Program-made: the position numbers and the translations under genes
The notes under the pieces: model-generated
Database searches by the model: none
The model's input: the letters and a program-made list of their open reading frames with translations, nothing else
What the model was told of the DNA's origin: nothing
Shown here: in pieces, positions 35,987 through 44,854 of the stretch
How positions within the stretch are numbered: position 1 is the first letter of the stretch
Layout of the letters: each line of letters starts with the position of its first letter
Source of the DNA: Pseudomonas paracarnis
GTDB lineage: Bacteria > Pseudomonadota > Gammaproteobacteria > Pseudomonadales > Pseudomonadaceae
Direction: 5' to 3'
Length of the DNA stretch: 64,000 nt
NCBI RefSeq assembly: GCF_904063055.1
Contig: NZ_CAJFCN010000001.1
Span: 1-64,000, forward strand

Positions 35987-36004
35987 TTGTACGATGACGT
36001 ACGA
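35987..36004. promoter_or_regulatory. Operator-like palindrome in the kdgD promoter
   Basis: TTGTACG-ATGA-CGTACGA is an interrupted palindrome matching at six of seven arm positions, 60 bases before the kdgD ATG. Its size and short spacer fit GntR/FadR operators, and a near-copy of its left half precedes the FadR-type gene at 33.7 kb. Confidence 0.55.
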
Positions 36005-36063
36005 CATCATCAAAACCAACAACAACCTTTCGTTAGAAAGTCTTCGCCCAGGGTGTTCGAATA

Positions 36064-36975
36064 ATGAATCCACAAGAACTGAAGTCCATCCTCTCCCACG
36101 GTCTGCTGTCTTTCCCGGTGACCGATTTCAACGCCCAGGGTGATTTCCACCAGGCGGGTTACATCAAGCGCCTGGAATGGCTGGCCCCTTATGGCGCCAG
36201 CGCCTTGTTCGCCGCAGGCGGCACAGGTGAGTTTTTCTCCCTGGCGGCCAGCGAATATTCCCAGGTGGTGAAAACCGCCGTGGATACCTGCGCGTCCAGC
36301 GTGCCGATCCTGGCCGGTGTGGGCGGTGCTACCCGCCAAGCCATCGAGTACGCCCAAGAGGCCGAACGCCTCGGCGCCAAAGGGTTGCTGCTGCTGCCGC
36401 ACTACCTCACCGAAGCCAGCCAGGACGGGGTTGCCGCCCACGTTGAAGCCGTGTGCAAGTCGGTCAAGATCGGCGTGGTGGTGTACAACCGCAATGTCTG
36501 CCGCCTGACCGCACCGCTGTTGGAGCGCCTGGCCGAGCGCTGCCCGAACCTGATCGGCTACAAGGATGGCCTGGGCGATATCGAGTTGATGGTGTCGATC
36601 CGCCGTCGCCTGGGCGACCGTTTCAGCTACCTCGGTGGCTTGCCGACCGCAGAGGTTTACGCCGCAGCCTACAAGGCCCTGGGCGTGCCGGTGTACTCCT
36701 CGGCGGTGTTCAACTTCATCCCCAAGACGGCGATGGATTTCTATCACGCCATTGCCCGCGAAGATCACGCCACCGTCGGCAAGATCATCGACGACTTCTT
36801 CCTGCCGTACCTGGATATCCGTAATCGCAAGGCCGGTTACGCGGTGAGCATCGTCAAGGCCGGTGCGAAAATCGTCGGTTATGACGCCGGCCCCGTGCGC
36901 ACGCCACTGACCGACCTGCTGCCGGAAGAGTACGAAGCCCTCGCCGCGCTGATTGACAAGCAAGGCGCGCAATAA
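36064..36975 (+). CDS. kdgD: 5-dehydro-4-deoxyglucarate dehydratase
   Basis: Converts 5-dehydro-4-deoxy-D-glucarate to 2,5-dioxopentanoate with loss of water and CO2. The 303-residue class I aldolase-type protein (DapA family) begins [22 protein letters not shown]. It shows [14 protein letters not shown] near residue 52, the Tyr in [11 protein letters not shown] and the Schiff-base lysine in [14 protein letters not shown] (near 165). It is the first gene of the galactarate/glucarate operon, preceded by the putative regulator palindrome and followed by a hairpin. Confidence 0.95.
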   Translation: MNPQELKSILSHGLLSFPVTDFNAQGDFHQAGYIKRLEWLAPYGASALFAAGGTGEFFSLAASEYSQVVKTAVDTCASSVPILAGVGGATRQAIEYAQEAERLGAKGLLLLPHYLTEASQDGVAAHVEAVCKSVKIGVVVYNRNVCRLTAPLLERLAERCPNLIGYKDGLGDIELMVSIRRRLGDRFSYLGGLPTAEVYAAAYKALGVPVYSSAVFNFIPKTAMDFYHAIAREDHATVGKIIDDFFLPYLDIRNRKAGYAVSIVKAGAKIVGYDAGPVRTPLTDLLPEEYEALAALIDKQGAQ

Positions 36976-36984
36976 ATTATCCAG

Positions 36985-37012
36985 AAGGCCGCTGAGCAAT
37001 CAGCGGCCTTTT
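36985..37012 (+). terminator. Hairpin between kdgD and the dehydrogenase gene
   Basis: AAGGCCGCTGA (36985-36995) pairs perfectly with TCAGCGGCCTT (37000-37010) around GCAA, followed by TTGCG. It ends 18 bases before the next start codon. The T-tract is short, so it is probably a partial terminator or stabilising hairpin. Confidence 0.55.
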
Positions 37013-37029
37013 GCGTCAGGAGAAGATTC

Positions 37030-38475
37030 GTGTCCCAAGCAAAGCGTTTTGAGAACTACATCAATGGCCAATGGGTAACCGGCGCCGACTACTGCACCAA
37101 CATCAACCCCTCGGATGTGTCCGACGCCATTGGCGAATATGCCAAAGCCGACGTGGCCCAAGTCAACGCGGCCATCGACGCTGCCCGCGCCGCGTTCCCG
37201 GCGTGGTCCACCTCCGGTATCCAGGCGCGTCACGATGCGCTGGATAAAGTCGGCAGCGAGATTCTCGCCCGTCGTGAAGAACTCGGCACCCTGCTGGCCC
37301 GCGAAGAGGGCAAGACCCTCCCCGAAGCCATTGGTGAAGTGACCCGCGCCGGCAATATTTTCAAATTCTTCGCCGGTGAGTGCCTGCGCCTGTCGGGCGA
37401 TTACGTGCCTTCGGTGCGCCCGGGCGTCAACGTTGAAGTGACCCGCGAAGCCCTCGGTGTGGTGGGCCTGATCACCCCGTGGAATTTCCCGATCGCCATC
37501 CCCGCGTGGAAAATCGCTCCGGCCCTGGCCTACGGCAACTGCGTGGTGATCAAGCCTGCCGAACTGGTGCCGGGCTGTGCCTGGGCCTTGGCCGAAATCA
37601 TCTCCCGCGCCGGCTTCCCTGCCGGTGTGTTCAACCTGGTGATGGGCAGTGGCCGTGTGGTCGGCGACGTGCTGGTCAACAGCCCGAAAGTCGATGGCAT
37701 CAGTTTCACCGGGTCTGTGGGTGTTGGGCGTCAGATCGCCGTCAGCTGTGTATCGCGCCAGGCCAAGGTGCAGTTGGAAATGGGCGGCAAGAACCCGCAG
37801 ATCATTCTCGACGATGCCGACCTCAAGCAGGCTGTCGAGCTGTCGGTACAGAGTGCGTTCTACTCCACCGGCCAGCGTTGCACCGCCTCGAGCCGCTTGA
37901 TTGTCACCGCGGGGATCCACGACCAGTTTGTCGCCGCCATGGCCGAGCGCATGAAGTCGATCAAGGTCGGCCACGCTTTGCATAGTGGTACCGACATTGG
38001 CCCGGTGGTGTCCCAGGCCCAGTTGGATCAGGACATGAAATACATCGACATCGGCCAGAGCGAAGGCGCCCGGCTGGTGAGCGGTGGCGGCCTGGTCACC
38101 TGCGACACCGAAGGCTATTACCTGGCGCCCACACTGTTTGCCGACAGTGAAGCGGCGATGCGCATCAGCCGTGAAGAGATCTTCGGCCCGGTGGCCAACG
38201 TGGTGCGCGTGGCGGACTACGAGGCGGCGCTGGCCATGGCCAATGACACCGAGTTCGGCTTGTCGGCCGGCATCGCCACCACCTCGCTCAAATATGCCAA
38301 CCACTTCAAGCGCCACTCCCAGGCTGGAATGGTGATGGTCAACCTGCCGACGGCGGGGGTGGACTACCACGTTCCATTTGGTGGCCGTAAGGGCTCATCC
38401 TACGGTTCGCGTGAGCAAGGTCGCTATGCGCAAGAGTTCTACACCGTGGTGAAAACCAGCTACATCGGTTCGTAA
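37030..38475 (+). CDS. Alpha-ketoglutarate semialdehyde (2,5-dioxovalerate) dehydrogenase
   Basis: NAD(P)-dependent aldehyde dehydrogenase that oxidises 2,5-dioxopentanoate, the KdgD product, to 2-oxoglutarate. The 481-residue protein shows TPWNFPIAIPAWKIAPALAYGN, the NAD-site FTGSVGVGRQ, the Glu in LEMGGKNPQII (near residue 253) and the catalytic Cys in GQRCTASSRL (near 287). It starts at a GTG (37030) preceded by CAGGAGAAGATTC; no ATG fits better. The assignment to this substrate comes from context. Confidence 0.9.
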   Translation: MSQAKRFENYINGQWVTGADYCTNINPSDVSDAIGEYAKADVAQVNAAIDAARAAFPAWSTSGIQARHDALDKVGSEILARREELGTLLAREEGKTLPEAIGEVTRAGNIFKFFAGECLRLSGDYVPSVRPGVNVEVTREALGVVGLITPWNFPIAIPAWKIAPALAYGNCVVIKPAELVPGCAWALAEIISRAGFPAGVFNLVMGSGRVVGDVLVNSPKVDGISFTGSVGVGRQIAVSCVSRQAKVQLEMGGKNPQIILDDADLKQAVELSVQSAFYSTGQRCTASSRLIVTAGIHDQFVAAMAERMKSIKVGHALHSGTDIGPVVSQAQLDQDMKYIDIGQSEGARLVSGGGLVTCDTEGYYLAPTLFADSEAAMRISREEIFGPVANVVRVADYEAALAMANDTEFGLSAGIATTSLKYANHFKRHSQAGMVMVNLPTAGVDYHVPFGGRKGSSYGSREQGRYAQEFYTVVKTSYIGS

Positions 38476-38504
38476 CACGCAGCACCCCGTGGCACCGGCT
38501 CCAG

Positions 38505-38590
38505 GTGGGAGCTGGCTTGCCTGCGATAGCCTCACCTCGGTCTCGCTGACACACCGAGGTGCCTGCATCGCGGGCAAGCCCGGCTCCCTC
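38505..38590. repeat. REPIN-type inverted REP pair
   Basis: GTGGGAGCTGGCTTGCCTGC at the left and GCGGGCAAGCCCGGCTCCC at the right, with an inner ACCTCGGT ... ACCGAGGT palindrome. It lies inside the galactarate operon, between the dehydrogenase and transporter genes, where it may lower read-through. Confidence 0.85.
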
Positions 38591-38657
38591 ATAGTGCGGT
38601 TTCCACGGCAAAAAAATGATTACCCGCAAAAAAAATAATTAGTGGGAGTACTTCTAC

Positions 38658-40022
38658 ATGCAAGCGACCAAGCCGACCCACGTCCGCTATTTGATCCTGC
38701 TCATGCTGTTCCTGGTGACCACGATCAACTACGCCGACCGGGCCACCATCGCTATCGCCGGCTCCAGCCTGCAAAAAGACCTCGGTATCGACGCGGTCAC
38801 CCTCGGTTATATCTTCTCTGCATTCGGTTGGGCCTACGTGGCCGGGCAAATTCCCGGTGGCTGGCTGCTCGACCGTTTCGGCTCGAAAAAAGTCTATGCC
38901 CTGAGCATCTTCACCTGGTCGCTGTTCACCGTGCTGCAAGGCTATGTCGGTGAGTTTGGCGTCTCCACTGCGGTGGTCGCGCTGTTCATGCTGCGCTTTA
39001 TGGTGGGCTTGGCCGAGGCGCCGTCGTTTCCGGGAAATGCCCGTATTGTTGCGGCGTGGTTTCCTACGGCGGAACGCGGCACTGCGTCGGCGATCTTCAA
39101 CTCGGCCCAGTATTTCGCCACGGTGTTGTTCGCGCCGTTGATGGGCTGGATCGTCTATCGCTTTGGCTGGCAGCACGTGTTTATCGTGATGGGCGTGATC
39201 GGCATTGTTTTCTCGCTGATCTGGCTGAAAGTTATCCACAGCCCGCGCCAGCATCCGATGATCAACGAGGCCGAGTTCAATCACATCGCCGCCAATGGCG
39301 CGATGGTCGATATGGATCAGGACAAGGGCAAGGGTAAGAAAACCGACGGGCCCAAGTGGGATTACATCCGCCAGCTTCTGACCAACCGCATGATGCTTGG
39401 CGTCTACCTGGGCCAGTATTGCATCAACGGTATCACCTACTTCTTCCTGACCTGGTTTCCGGTGTACCTGGTGCAGGAGCGTGGCATGACCATCCTCAAA
39501 GCCGGCTTCATTGCCTCGTTACCGGCGATCTGCGGCTTTATCGGCGGGGTGCTCGGCGGGGTGATTTCCGACTACCTGCTGCGCAAAGGCCATTCGCTGA
39601 CCTTCGCACGCAAGGCGCCGATCATCGGTGGCCTGCTGATTTCCAGCAGCATCGTGGCGTGCAATTACGTGGACATCGAATGGATGGTGGTGGGCTTCAT
39701 GGCCTTGGCCTTCTTCGGCAAAGGCGTTGGCGCATTGGGTTGGGCGGTGGTGTCCGACACCTCGCCGAAACAAATCGCCGGGCTCAGTGGCGGCTTGTTC
39801 AACACCTTCGGTAACCTGGCGTCGATCACCACACCGATTGTGATTGGCTACATCATCAGCACCACTGGCTCGTTCAAATGGGCGCTGGTGTTCGTCGGCG
39901 CCAACGCGCTGGTGGCGGTATTCAGCTACCTGGTGATTGTCGGCCCGATCAAGCGCGTGGTGCTCAAGGAGCCGCCCACCAAAGGCCCGGAGTTGACCAA
40001 CCTTTCTCAAGCGCATTCCTGA
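38658..40022 (+). CDS. gudP: MFS aldarate (galactarate/glucarate) transporter
   Basis: Proton-coupled importer of the anion:cation symporter group of the major facilitator family, 454 residues, about twelve helices. It shows [26 protein letters not shown] near the start and [15 protein letters not shown] (MFS motif A). [20 protein letters not shown] and [28 protein letters not shown] are typical of GudP/GarP transporters. GGGAG precedes the start. It is 10 bases upstream of garD and clearly co-transcribed; substrate range is inferred from that. Confidence 0.88.
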   Translation: MQATKPTHVRYLILLMLFLVTTINYADRATIAIAGSSLQKDLGIDAVTLGYIFSAFGWAYVAGQIPGGWLLDRFGSKKVYALSIFTWSLFTVLQGYVGEFGVSTAVVALFMLRFMVGLAEAPSFPGNARIVAAWFPTAERGTASAIFNSAQYFATVLFAPLMGWIVYRFGWQHVFIVMGVIGIVFSLIWLKVIHSPRQHPMINEAEFNHIAANGAMVDMDQDKGKGKKTDGPKWDYIRQLLTNRMMLGVYLGQYCINGITYFFLTWFPVYLVQERGMTILKAGFIASLPAICGFIGGVLGGVISDYLLRKGHSLTFARKAPIIGGLLISSSIVACNYVDIEWMVVGFMALAFFGKGVGALGWAVVSDTSPKQIAGLSGGLFNTFGNLASITTPIVIGYIISTTGSFKWALVFVGANALVAVFSYLVIVGPIKRVVLKEPPTKGPELTNLSQAHS

Positions 40023-40032
40023 GGTTCGTGTG

Positions 40033-41586
40033 ATGCAGTTGATTGAACATGCCGACTCGCCGCGCTCGATCCGTTTGCACGAGCGCGACAATGTGGTGAT
40101 CGTGGTGAACGATCAAGGGGTACCCGCCGGTACCGAGTTTCCCGACGGCCTCGTCACCGTGGATTTCATCCCGCAAAGCCACAAGGTGACCCTGGAAGAC
40201 ATCCCCGAGGGCGGCCAGATTATTCGCTACGGCCAGACCATCGGTTATGCCCTGGCGCCGATTCCGCGCGGCAGTTGGGTGCAGGAGGACCAGTTGCGCA
40301 TGCCCACCGCACCGCCGCTGGACAGCTTGCCGCTGTCCACCGAGGTGCCTGAAACCCAGGCGCCTCTGGAGGGGTTTACCTTCGAGGGCTATCGCAATGC
40401 AGACGGCACCGTGGGCACGCGCAATATCCTCGGCATTACCACCACCGTGCAATGCGTGACCGGCGTGCTGGACCATGCGGTCAAGCGCATCAAGGACGAG
40501 TTGCTGCCCCAGTACCCGCATGTCGATGATGTGGTGGCGCTGACCCACAGCTACGGCTGCGGCGTGGCGATTACGGCGACGGATGCCTATATCCCCATCC
40601 GCACCGTGCGCAACCTGGCGCGCAACCCCAACCTGGGCGGCGAGGCCTTGGTGATCAGCCTGGGCTGCGAAAAGCTTCAGGCAGGGCAGGTGATGCACGA
40701 TAACGACAGCTCCGTGGACCTGAGCGAGCCATGGCTGTATCGCTTGCAGGATTCCAGCCACGGCTTTACTGAAATGATCGAGCAGATCATGGCCCTGGCC
40801 GACGTGCGCTTGAAAAAACTCAACCAGCGTCGCCGCGAAACCGTGCCGGCCTCCGAGTTGATCCTGGGCATGCAGTGCGGCGGCAGCGATGCGTTTTCCG
40901 GCATCACCGCCAACCCGGCGCTAGGGTATGCCTCGGATCTGTTACTGCGCGCCGGCGCGACGGTGATGTTTTCCGAAGTGACTGAAGTGCGCGATGCGAT
41001 TTACCTGCTGACCTCACGCGCGCAGAACCAGGACGTCGCCCGCGAGCTGGTCAGGGAAATGGACTGGTACGACCGTTACCTGGCCAAGGGCGAGGCAGAC
41101 CGCAGCGCCAATACCACGCCGGGTAACAAGAAGGGCGGGCTGTCGAATATTGTCGAAAAGTCGTTGGGCTCCATCGTCAAATCCGGCAGCAGTGCCATCA
41201 ACGGCGTGCTTGGCCCTGGTGAGCGCTTCAAGGAAAAGGGCCTGATCTTTTGCGCCACACCGGCCAGTGATTTTGTCTGCGGCACCTTGCAACTGGCGGC
41301 GGGGATGAACCTGCACGTGTTCACCACCGGGCGCGGCACGCCGTACGGGCTGGCGATGGCGCCGGTGGTGAAGGTCTCCACCCGCACCGAGCTGGCCCAG
41401 CGTTGGCCGGACCTGATCGATATCGACGCCGGGCGCATTGCCACGGGGCGGGCGAGTATCGAGGAGCTGGGTTGGGAGCTGTTCCACTTCTATCTGGATG
41501 TGGCCAGCGGCAAGAAGCAGACCTGGGCAGAGCGGCACAAGCTGCATAACGACATCACGCTGTTCAACCCGGCGCCGATTACCTGA
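40033..41586 (+). CDS. garD: Galactarate dehydratase
   Basis: Dehydrates galactarate (mucate) to 5-dehydro-4-deoxyglucarate, the KdgD substrate. The 517-residue protein (E. coli GarD has 523) has an N-terminal SAF-like domain (about 10-95, [21 protein letters not shown]). The UxaA/GarD catalytic part has [33 protein letters not shown] and [19 protein letters not shown] with conserved Cys and His residues for metal binding. The ATG at 40033 has GAGG eight bases upstream; a GTG three bases earlier is less likely. With kdgD and the dehydrogenase it forms a complete route from galactarate to 2-oxoglutarate. Confidence 0.94.
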   Translation: MQLIEHADSPRSIRLHERDNVVIVVNDQGVPAGTEFPDGLVTVDFIPQSHKVTLEDIPEGGQIIRYGQTIGYALAPIPRGSWVQEDQLRMPTAPPLDSLPLSTEVPETQAPLEGFTFEGYRNADGTVGTRNILGITTTVQCVTGVLDHAVKRIKDELLPQYPHVDDVVALTHSYGCGVAITATDAYIPIRTVRNLARNPNLGGEALVISLGCEKLQAGQVMHDNDSSVDLSEPWLYRLQDSSHGFTEMIEQIMALADVRLKKLNQRRRETVPASELILGMQCGGSDAFSGITANPALGYASDLLLRAGATVMFSEVTEVRDAIYLLTSRAQNQDVARELVREMDWYDRYLAKGEADRSANTTPGNKKGGLSNIVEKSLGSIVKSGSSAINGVLGPGERFKEKGLIFCATPASDFVCGTLQLAAGMNLHVFTTGRGTPYGLAMAPVVKVSTRTELAQRWPDLIDIDAGRIATGRASIEELGWELFHFYLDVASGKKQTWAERHKLHNDITLFNPAPIT

Positions 41587-41601
41587 GACCAGGCGCTAAC
41601 C

Positions 41602-41690
41602 TGTGGGAGCTGGCTTGCCTGCGATAGCGGTGCATCAATTATGAGTGCATCGGCTGACATATTGCCATCGCAGGCAAGCCAGCTCCCACA
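41602..41690. repeat. REPIN-type inverted REP pair
   Basis: TGTGGGAGCTGGCTTGCCTG and its exact complement CAGGCAAGCCAGCTCCCACA face each other across an 89-base unit between garD and the permease gene. Confidence 0.9.
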
Positions 41691-41773
41691 TTTGAATGGC
41701 GTTGCCCACACGAACCCGCTCGGACTGGCTTATCATTAGCCAACTAACGACGCCCACCAAGGTTCTCCCCGGC

Positions 41774-42715
41774 ATGCTGGCAATCTTCCTCACCACCCTC
41801 ACCATCACCGCGCCGGTGTTTGCCATGCTGTTCCTGGGCGTGTTTCTAAAGCGCATCAACTGGATCAATGACAACTTTATCCACACCGCATCGTCCCTGG
41901 TGTTCAACGTCGCCATGCCGGCGCTGCTGTTCCTTGGCATTCTGCATGCCGACCTGCACTCGGCGCTCAAGCCGGGGTTGCTGATCTACTTTTGCGTCGC
42001 CACCTTGGTGAGCTTTGCCATGGCCTGGGGCTGGGCAATCTTTCGTTGCAAGCGCGAAGACCGAGGCATCTACGCCCAAGGCGCGTTTCGTGGCAATAAC
42101 GGGGTCATCGGCCTGGCACTGGCGGCCAGTATGTACGGCGACTACGGTATATCGCTGGGCGCGATCCTCGCCGCGCTGGTGATCCTCTTTTACAACACGC
42201 TGTCGACCATTGTGCTGGCGGTCTATAGCCCAGTGATCAAGTCCGACCCGTGGAGCATCTGCAAAAGTGTATTGGCCAACCCGCTGATTATCAGCGTGAT
42301 CGTCGCCACGCCGTTCGCGTACTTCCAGATCGGCGTGCCCGGCTGGTTGGAGAAGTCCTTGCAGTACCTGTCGGACACCACGCTGCCGTTGGCGTTGATT
42401 TGCATCGGCGGCACCTTGTCCATGGCCGCGCTGCGCAAGAGCGGCAACATGGCGTTGAGCGCGAGCCTGATGAAGATGATCTGGCTACCAGTGATCGCCA
42501 CGTTGGGCGCTTGGTTGCTGGGGTTCCGGGGGCCGGAGTTGGGGATTCTGTTTCTGTATTTCGGCGCGCCCACGGCCGCCGCGAGCTTTGTAATGGCCAG
42601 GGCGGCGGAGGGTAATCATGAGTTGGCGGCCGCGATTATCGTGATCACCACGTTGATGGCGGCGGTGACCACGAATATCGGGATTTTTGTGTTGCAGGCG
42701 GGTGGTTGGATCTGA
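41774..42715 (+). CDS. AEC-family permease (auxin efflux carrier/malonate type)
   Basis: Inner-membrane transporter of 313 residues with about ten hydrophobic helices in two repeats. Family signs are the N-terminal LTITAPVFAMLFLGVFLKRINWIND, the central QGAFRGNNGVIGLALA segment and the GGTLSMAALRKSGNMALS and FGAPTAAASFVMA segments. Substrates of bacterial members include malonate, malate and related anions; which applies here is unknown. The start at 41774 opens the first helix; a longer frame runs back into the REPIN. It is isolated by repeats on both sides, so a role in the galactarate pathway is only suggested by position. Confidence 0.85.
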   Translation: MLAIFLTTLTITAPVFAMLFLGVFLKRINWINDNFIHTASSLVFNVAMPALLFLGILHADLHSALKPGLLIYFCVATLVSFAMAWGWAIFRCKREDRGIYAQGAFRGNNGVIGLALAASMYGDYGISLGAILAALVILFYNTLSTIVLAVYSPVIKSDPWSICKSVLANPLIISVIVATPFAYFQIGVPGWLEKSLQYLSDTTLPLALICIGGTLSMAALRKSGNMALSASLMKMIWLPVIATLGAWLLGFRGPELGILFLYFGAPTAAASFVMARAAEGNHELAAAIIVITTLMAAVTTNIGIFVLQAGGWI

Positions 42716-42760
42716 AATAGGCGGGCAGGTTGAGGCCCCATCGCAGCGATGCGGCGACCC

Positions 42761-42826
42761 GACAAGCCAGCTCCCACATGTGGATGTGTGAATACACTCA
42801 AGTGTGGGAGCTGGCTTGCCTGCGAT
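42761..42826. repeat. REP pair in opposite (tail-to-tail) arrangement
   Basis: GACAAGCCAGCTCCCACA lies left and TGTGGGAGCTGGCTTGCCTG right, so the two REPs point outward, unlike the other pairs in the window. The left copy is degenerate past CAAGCC. It lies between the convergent permease and decarboxylase genes. Confidence 0.8.
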
Positions 42827-42839
42827 AACTATCTGGCAG

Positions 42840-43223
42840 TCACTGCTGATCCGCCTGATACGCCTCAATCACTTCTTGCGCCGCCCGAAACGCATCAATC
42901 GCCGCCGGCACCCCTGCATACACCGCGCAATGCAGCAGCGCTTCGCGGATCTCCTCCACCGTACAGCCATTATTCAGTGCACCGCGCACATGGCCCTTGA
43001 GTTCCTGCGGGCACTTGAGGGCGGTGAGGGCGGCGAGGGTGATCAGGCTGCGGGTCTTGAGCGGTAACCCTTCGCGGTTCCAGACGCTGCCCCACGCGTG
43101 CTCATTGACGAAGTCCTGCAGCGGTTGGGTGAACGCCGTGGCATTACCCAGGGCGCGGTCGACGAACGCATCGCCCATGACCTGGCGACGTACTTCAACC
43201 CCGGGTTTTTTCTGTTCGGTCAT
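42840..43223 (-). CDS. Carboxymuconolactone decarboxylase family protein
   Basis: A 127-residue alpha-helical protein matching the CMD family, near the length of 4-carboxymuconolactone decarboxylase. It shows VWNREGLPLKTRSLITLAALTALKCPQELKGHVRGALNNGCTVEEIREALLHCAVYAGVPAA, including the family Arg, His and Glu positions but with only isolated cysteines rather than the AhpD CxxC. No other protocatechuate gene is nearby, so it may act on a different substrate. Its ATG overlaps the antiporter stop by four bases (ATGA), so the two are co-translated. Confidence 0.85.
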   Translation of the reverse strand: MTEQKKPGVEVRRQVMGDAFVDRALGNATAFTQPLQDFVNEHAWGSVWNREGLPLKTRSLITLAALTALKCPQELKGHVRGALNNGCTVEEIREALLHCAVYAGVPAAIDAFRAAQEVIEAYQADQQ

Positions 43224-44314
43224 TGCGATTCCCTCTTGTGTTGGCGGTGCCAGGCGCGCAGTGAGGTGAACAACAGCAAAACCACTAACGCTGGCAGGAC
43301 GTAATACAGCATCAATTGTTCAAGCTTGTTGGCCAGCGGCATGCCCGTGGTGAAGGCCATGACATGCAGCCCGTACGCCAGGTACAGCCCCAGCAGCACC
43401 AGCCCTTCGATACGTGTTACCCGATAGCCGGTATAGAACACCGGCAGGCACAGGATGATGGCGCCGAGCATCACCGGTAAATCGAAGTCCAGGGCGTTGG
43501 GTGATACCGAAAGCGGTGTCGGCGCCACCAGTGCGGTAAAACCCAGCACGCCGAGCAGGTTGAACAGGTTGCTGCCGATCACGTTGCCTACGGCAATCTC
43601 CCGTTCGCCACGCAACGCGGCGATCAGCGACGTGGCAAGGCACGGCAGCGAGGTGCCGACGCCGATCAACGTGAGGCCGATGACGCGCTCCGACAATCCG
43701 AGATCGCCCGCCACCTCCACCGCTGCGCCGAGCAACAAATGCCCGGCCAGCACCAGCACCAGCAAACCGCCGAGCATCAGCAGCACACTGCTCAGCCATG
43801 GCGCCTTCGCCACGGTGTCCAGAGTGCGCGGGCGCCGGGAATGACGTGTCTGGTAGTGCAATACGCCTAGGTAGGCCACCAGCGCCACCAGCAGCACGGC
43901 GCCATCGAAGGGCGTCAGCATTTCATTGGCGGCGAGGATAAACACCAGCAGGCCGGCGACGATCATCACCGGGATATCCACGCGCACCAGCTGCCGCGAG
44001 ACCCGCAGCGGAATGATCAGTGCGGACAAACCCAGGGTCACAAGGATATTGAAGATGCTGCTGCCGATGACGCTGCCTACGGCAATGTCCGTGTTGCCGG
44101 CCAGCGTGGCCTGAAGACTGACGGTCATCTGTGGCGCACTGCTGCCGAAGGCGACGATGCTCAAGCCGATGATCAGTGGCCGCACCTTGAGGCTCGCCGC
44201 CAGGCGTACCGCGGCGCGTACCAGGATTTCAGCGCCGATGATCAGCAAGATCAGGCCGCCCACCAGTTCGAGCAGGCTCCAGGGTGAGAGGGCGTTCAAT
44301 CCGAAAATGCTCAA
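43220..44314 (-). CDS. Calcium/sodium antiporter (CaCA family, YrbG-like)
   Basis: Inner-membrane cation exchanger of 364 residues with two homologous halves of about five helices. Each half carries an alpha-repeat: GLSIVAFGSSAPQMTVSLQATLAGNTDIAVGSVIGSSIFN near residue 50, and GLTLIGVGTSLPCLATSLIAALRGEREIAVGNVIGSNLFN near 215. The first repeat reads GSSAPQM where most relatives have GTSxPE, so the conserved Glu of that motif is Gln here; the second reads GTSLPCL, also lacking the Glu. This could alter ion selectivity. It is coupled to the downstream decarboxylase-like gene. Confidence 0.85.
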   Translation of the reverse strand: MSIFGLNALSPWSLLELVGGLILLIIGAEILVRAAVRLAASLKVRPLIIGLSIVAFGSSAPQMTVSLQATLAGNTDIAVGSVIGSSIFNILVTLGLSALIIPLRVSRQLVRVDIPVMIVAGLLVFILAANEMLTPFDGAVLLVALVAYLGVLHYQTRHSRRPRTLDTVAKAPWLSSVLLMLGGLLVLVLAGHLLLGAAVEVAGDLGLSERVIGLTLIGVGTSLPCLATSLIAALRGEREIAVGNVIGSNLFNLLGVLGFTALVAPTPLSVSPNALDFDLPVMLGAIILCLPVFYTGYRVTRIEGLVLLGLYLAYGLHVMAFTTGMPLANKLEQLMLYYVLPALVVLLLFTSLRAWHRQHKRESQ

Positions 44315-44325
44315 GGCTGCCTCGA

Positions 44326-44697
44326 TCAGTTGTTCAGGGCTTGCACGCGTACCCGTGCGGTACCGCTGCGCAGCATGCGCAACTGCTCGGCAGCCTTGCG
44401 TGAAAGGTCGATCAGGCGCCCACGGGTATGCGGGCCGCGATCAGTGATACGCACCACGACAGAACGGTTGTTGTCGAGGTTGGTCACCTTGACCTGGGTG
44501 CCGAAGGGCAGGCGCCGATGGGCGGCGGTCAAGGCGTTCTGGTTGAAAGGTTCACCGCTGGCGGTTTTCTTGCCATGGTGCTTGGCGCCGTAATAAGACG
44601 CGGTGCCGGTTTCGTCGTAGCCGTTGGGGTCGATGAGGCCGCTGGCGCAACCGGCCAGCAGGGAGGACAGGGCCAGGAGGCCGAGTAGACGCTTCAT
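44326..44697 (-). CDS. Short RlpA-like lipoprotein (double-psi beta-barrel)
   Basis: A 123-residue lipoprotein. The start at 44697 gives a lipoprotein signal (MKRLLGLLALSSLLAGC, lipobox LAGC, lipidated Cys at 17). A single RlpA double-psi beta-barrel domain follows (ETGTASYYGAKHHGKKTASGEPFNQNALTAAHRRLPFGTQVKVTNLDNNRSVVVRITDRGPH). It lacks the C-terminal SPOR domain of full RlpA, so targeting to denuded septal glycan is not expected. RlpA-type domains cleave naked glycan strands; activity here is inferred. A longer upstream frame crosses the REPIN and is not used. Confidence 0.88.
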   Translation of the reverse strand: MKRLLGLLALSSLLAGCASGLIDPNGYDETGTASYYGAKHHGKKTASGEPFNQNALTAAHRRLPFGTQVKVTNLDNNRSVVVRITDRGPHTRGRLIDLSRKAAEQLRMLRSGTARVRVQALNN

Positions 44698-44720
44698 TGT
44701 CAGGAAGTCCCAGATGTAAA

Positions 44721-44807
44721 TGTGGGAGCTGGCTTGCCTGCGATAGCATCGGCTCGGTGTAACTGAAACACCGAGGTGCCTGAATCGCAGGCAAGCCAGC
44801 TCCCACA
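44721..44807. repeat. REPIN-type inverted REP pair
   Basis: TGTGGGAGCTGGCTTGCCTG and the exact complement CAGGCAAGCCAGCTCCCACA, with an inner CTCGGTGT ... ACACCGAG palindrome, between gatB and the RlpA-like gene. Confidence 0.9.
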
Positions 44808-44808
44808 A

Positions 44809-44842
44809 AAGGTCGGGGTGTAGGTGAAACTCCACTCCGACC
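44809..44842 (-). terminator. Intrinsic terminator of gatCAB
   Basis: GGTCGGGGTG (44811-44820) pairs with CACTCCGACC (44833-44842), ten pairs with one G-U. On the minus strand it is followed by TTTTG, 12 bases past the gatB stop. Confidence 0.75.
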
Positions 44843-44854
44843 ATTTCACTGCAA

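Noticed and set aside
35968..35996. TTGACG near 35968 as the -35 box of kdgD
   Set aside because: No acceptable -10 box lies 16-18 bases downstream; TATAGT is only eight bases away.
20955..44807. Repeated GTGGGAGC/GCTCCCAC units as a possible CRISPR array
   Set aside because: The copies are kilobases apart, palindromic and in inverted pairs, which is typical of REPINs; there are no regularly spaced direct repeats or cas genes.
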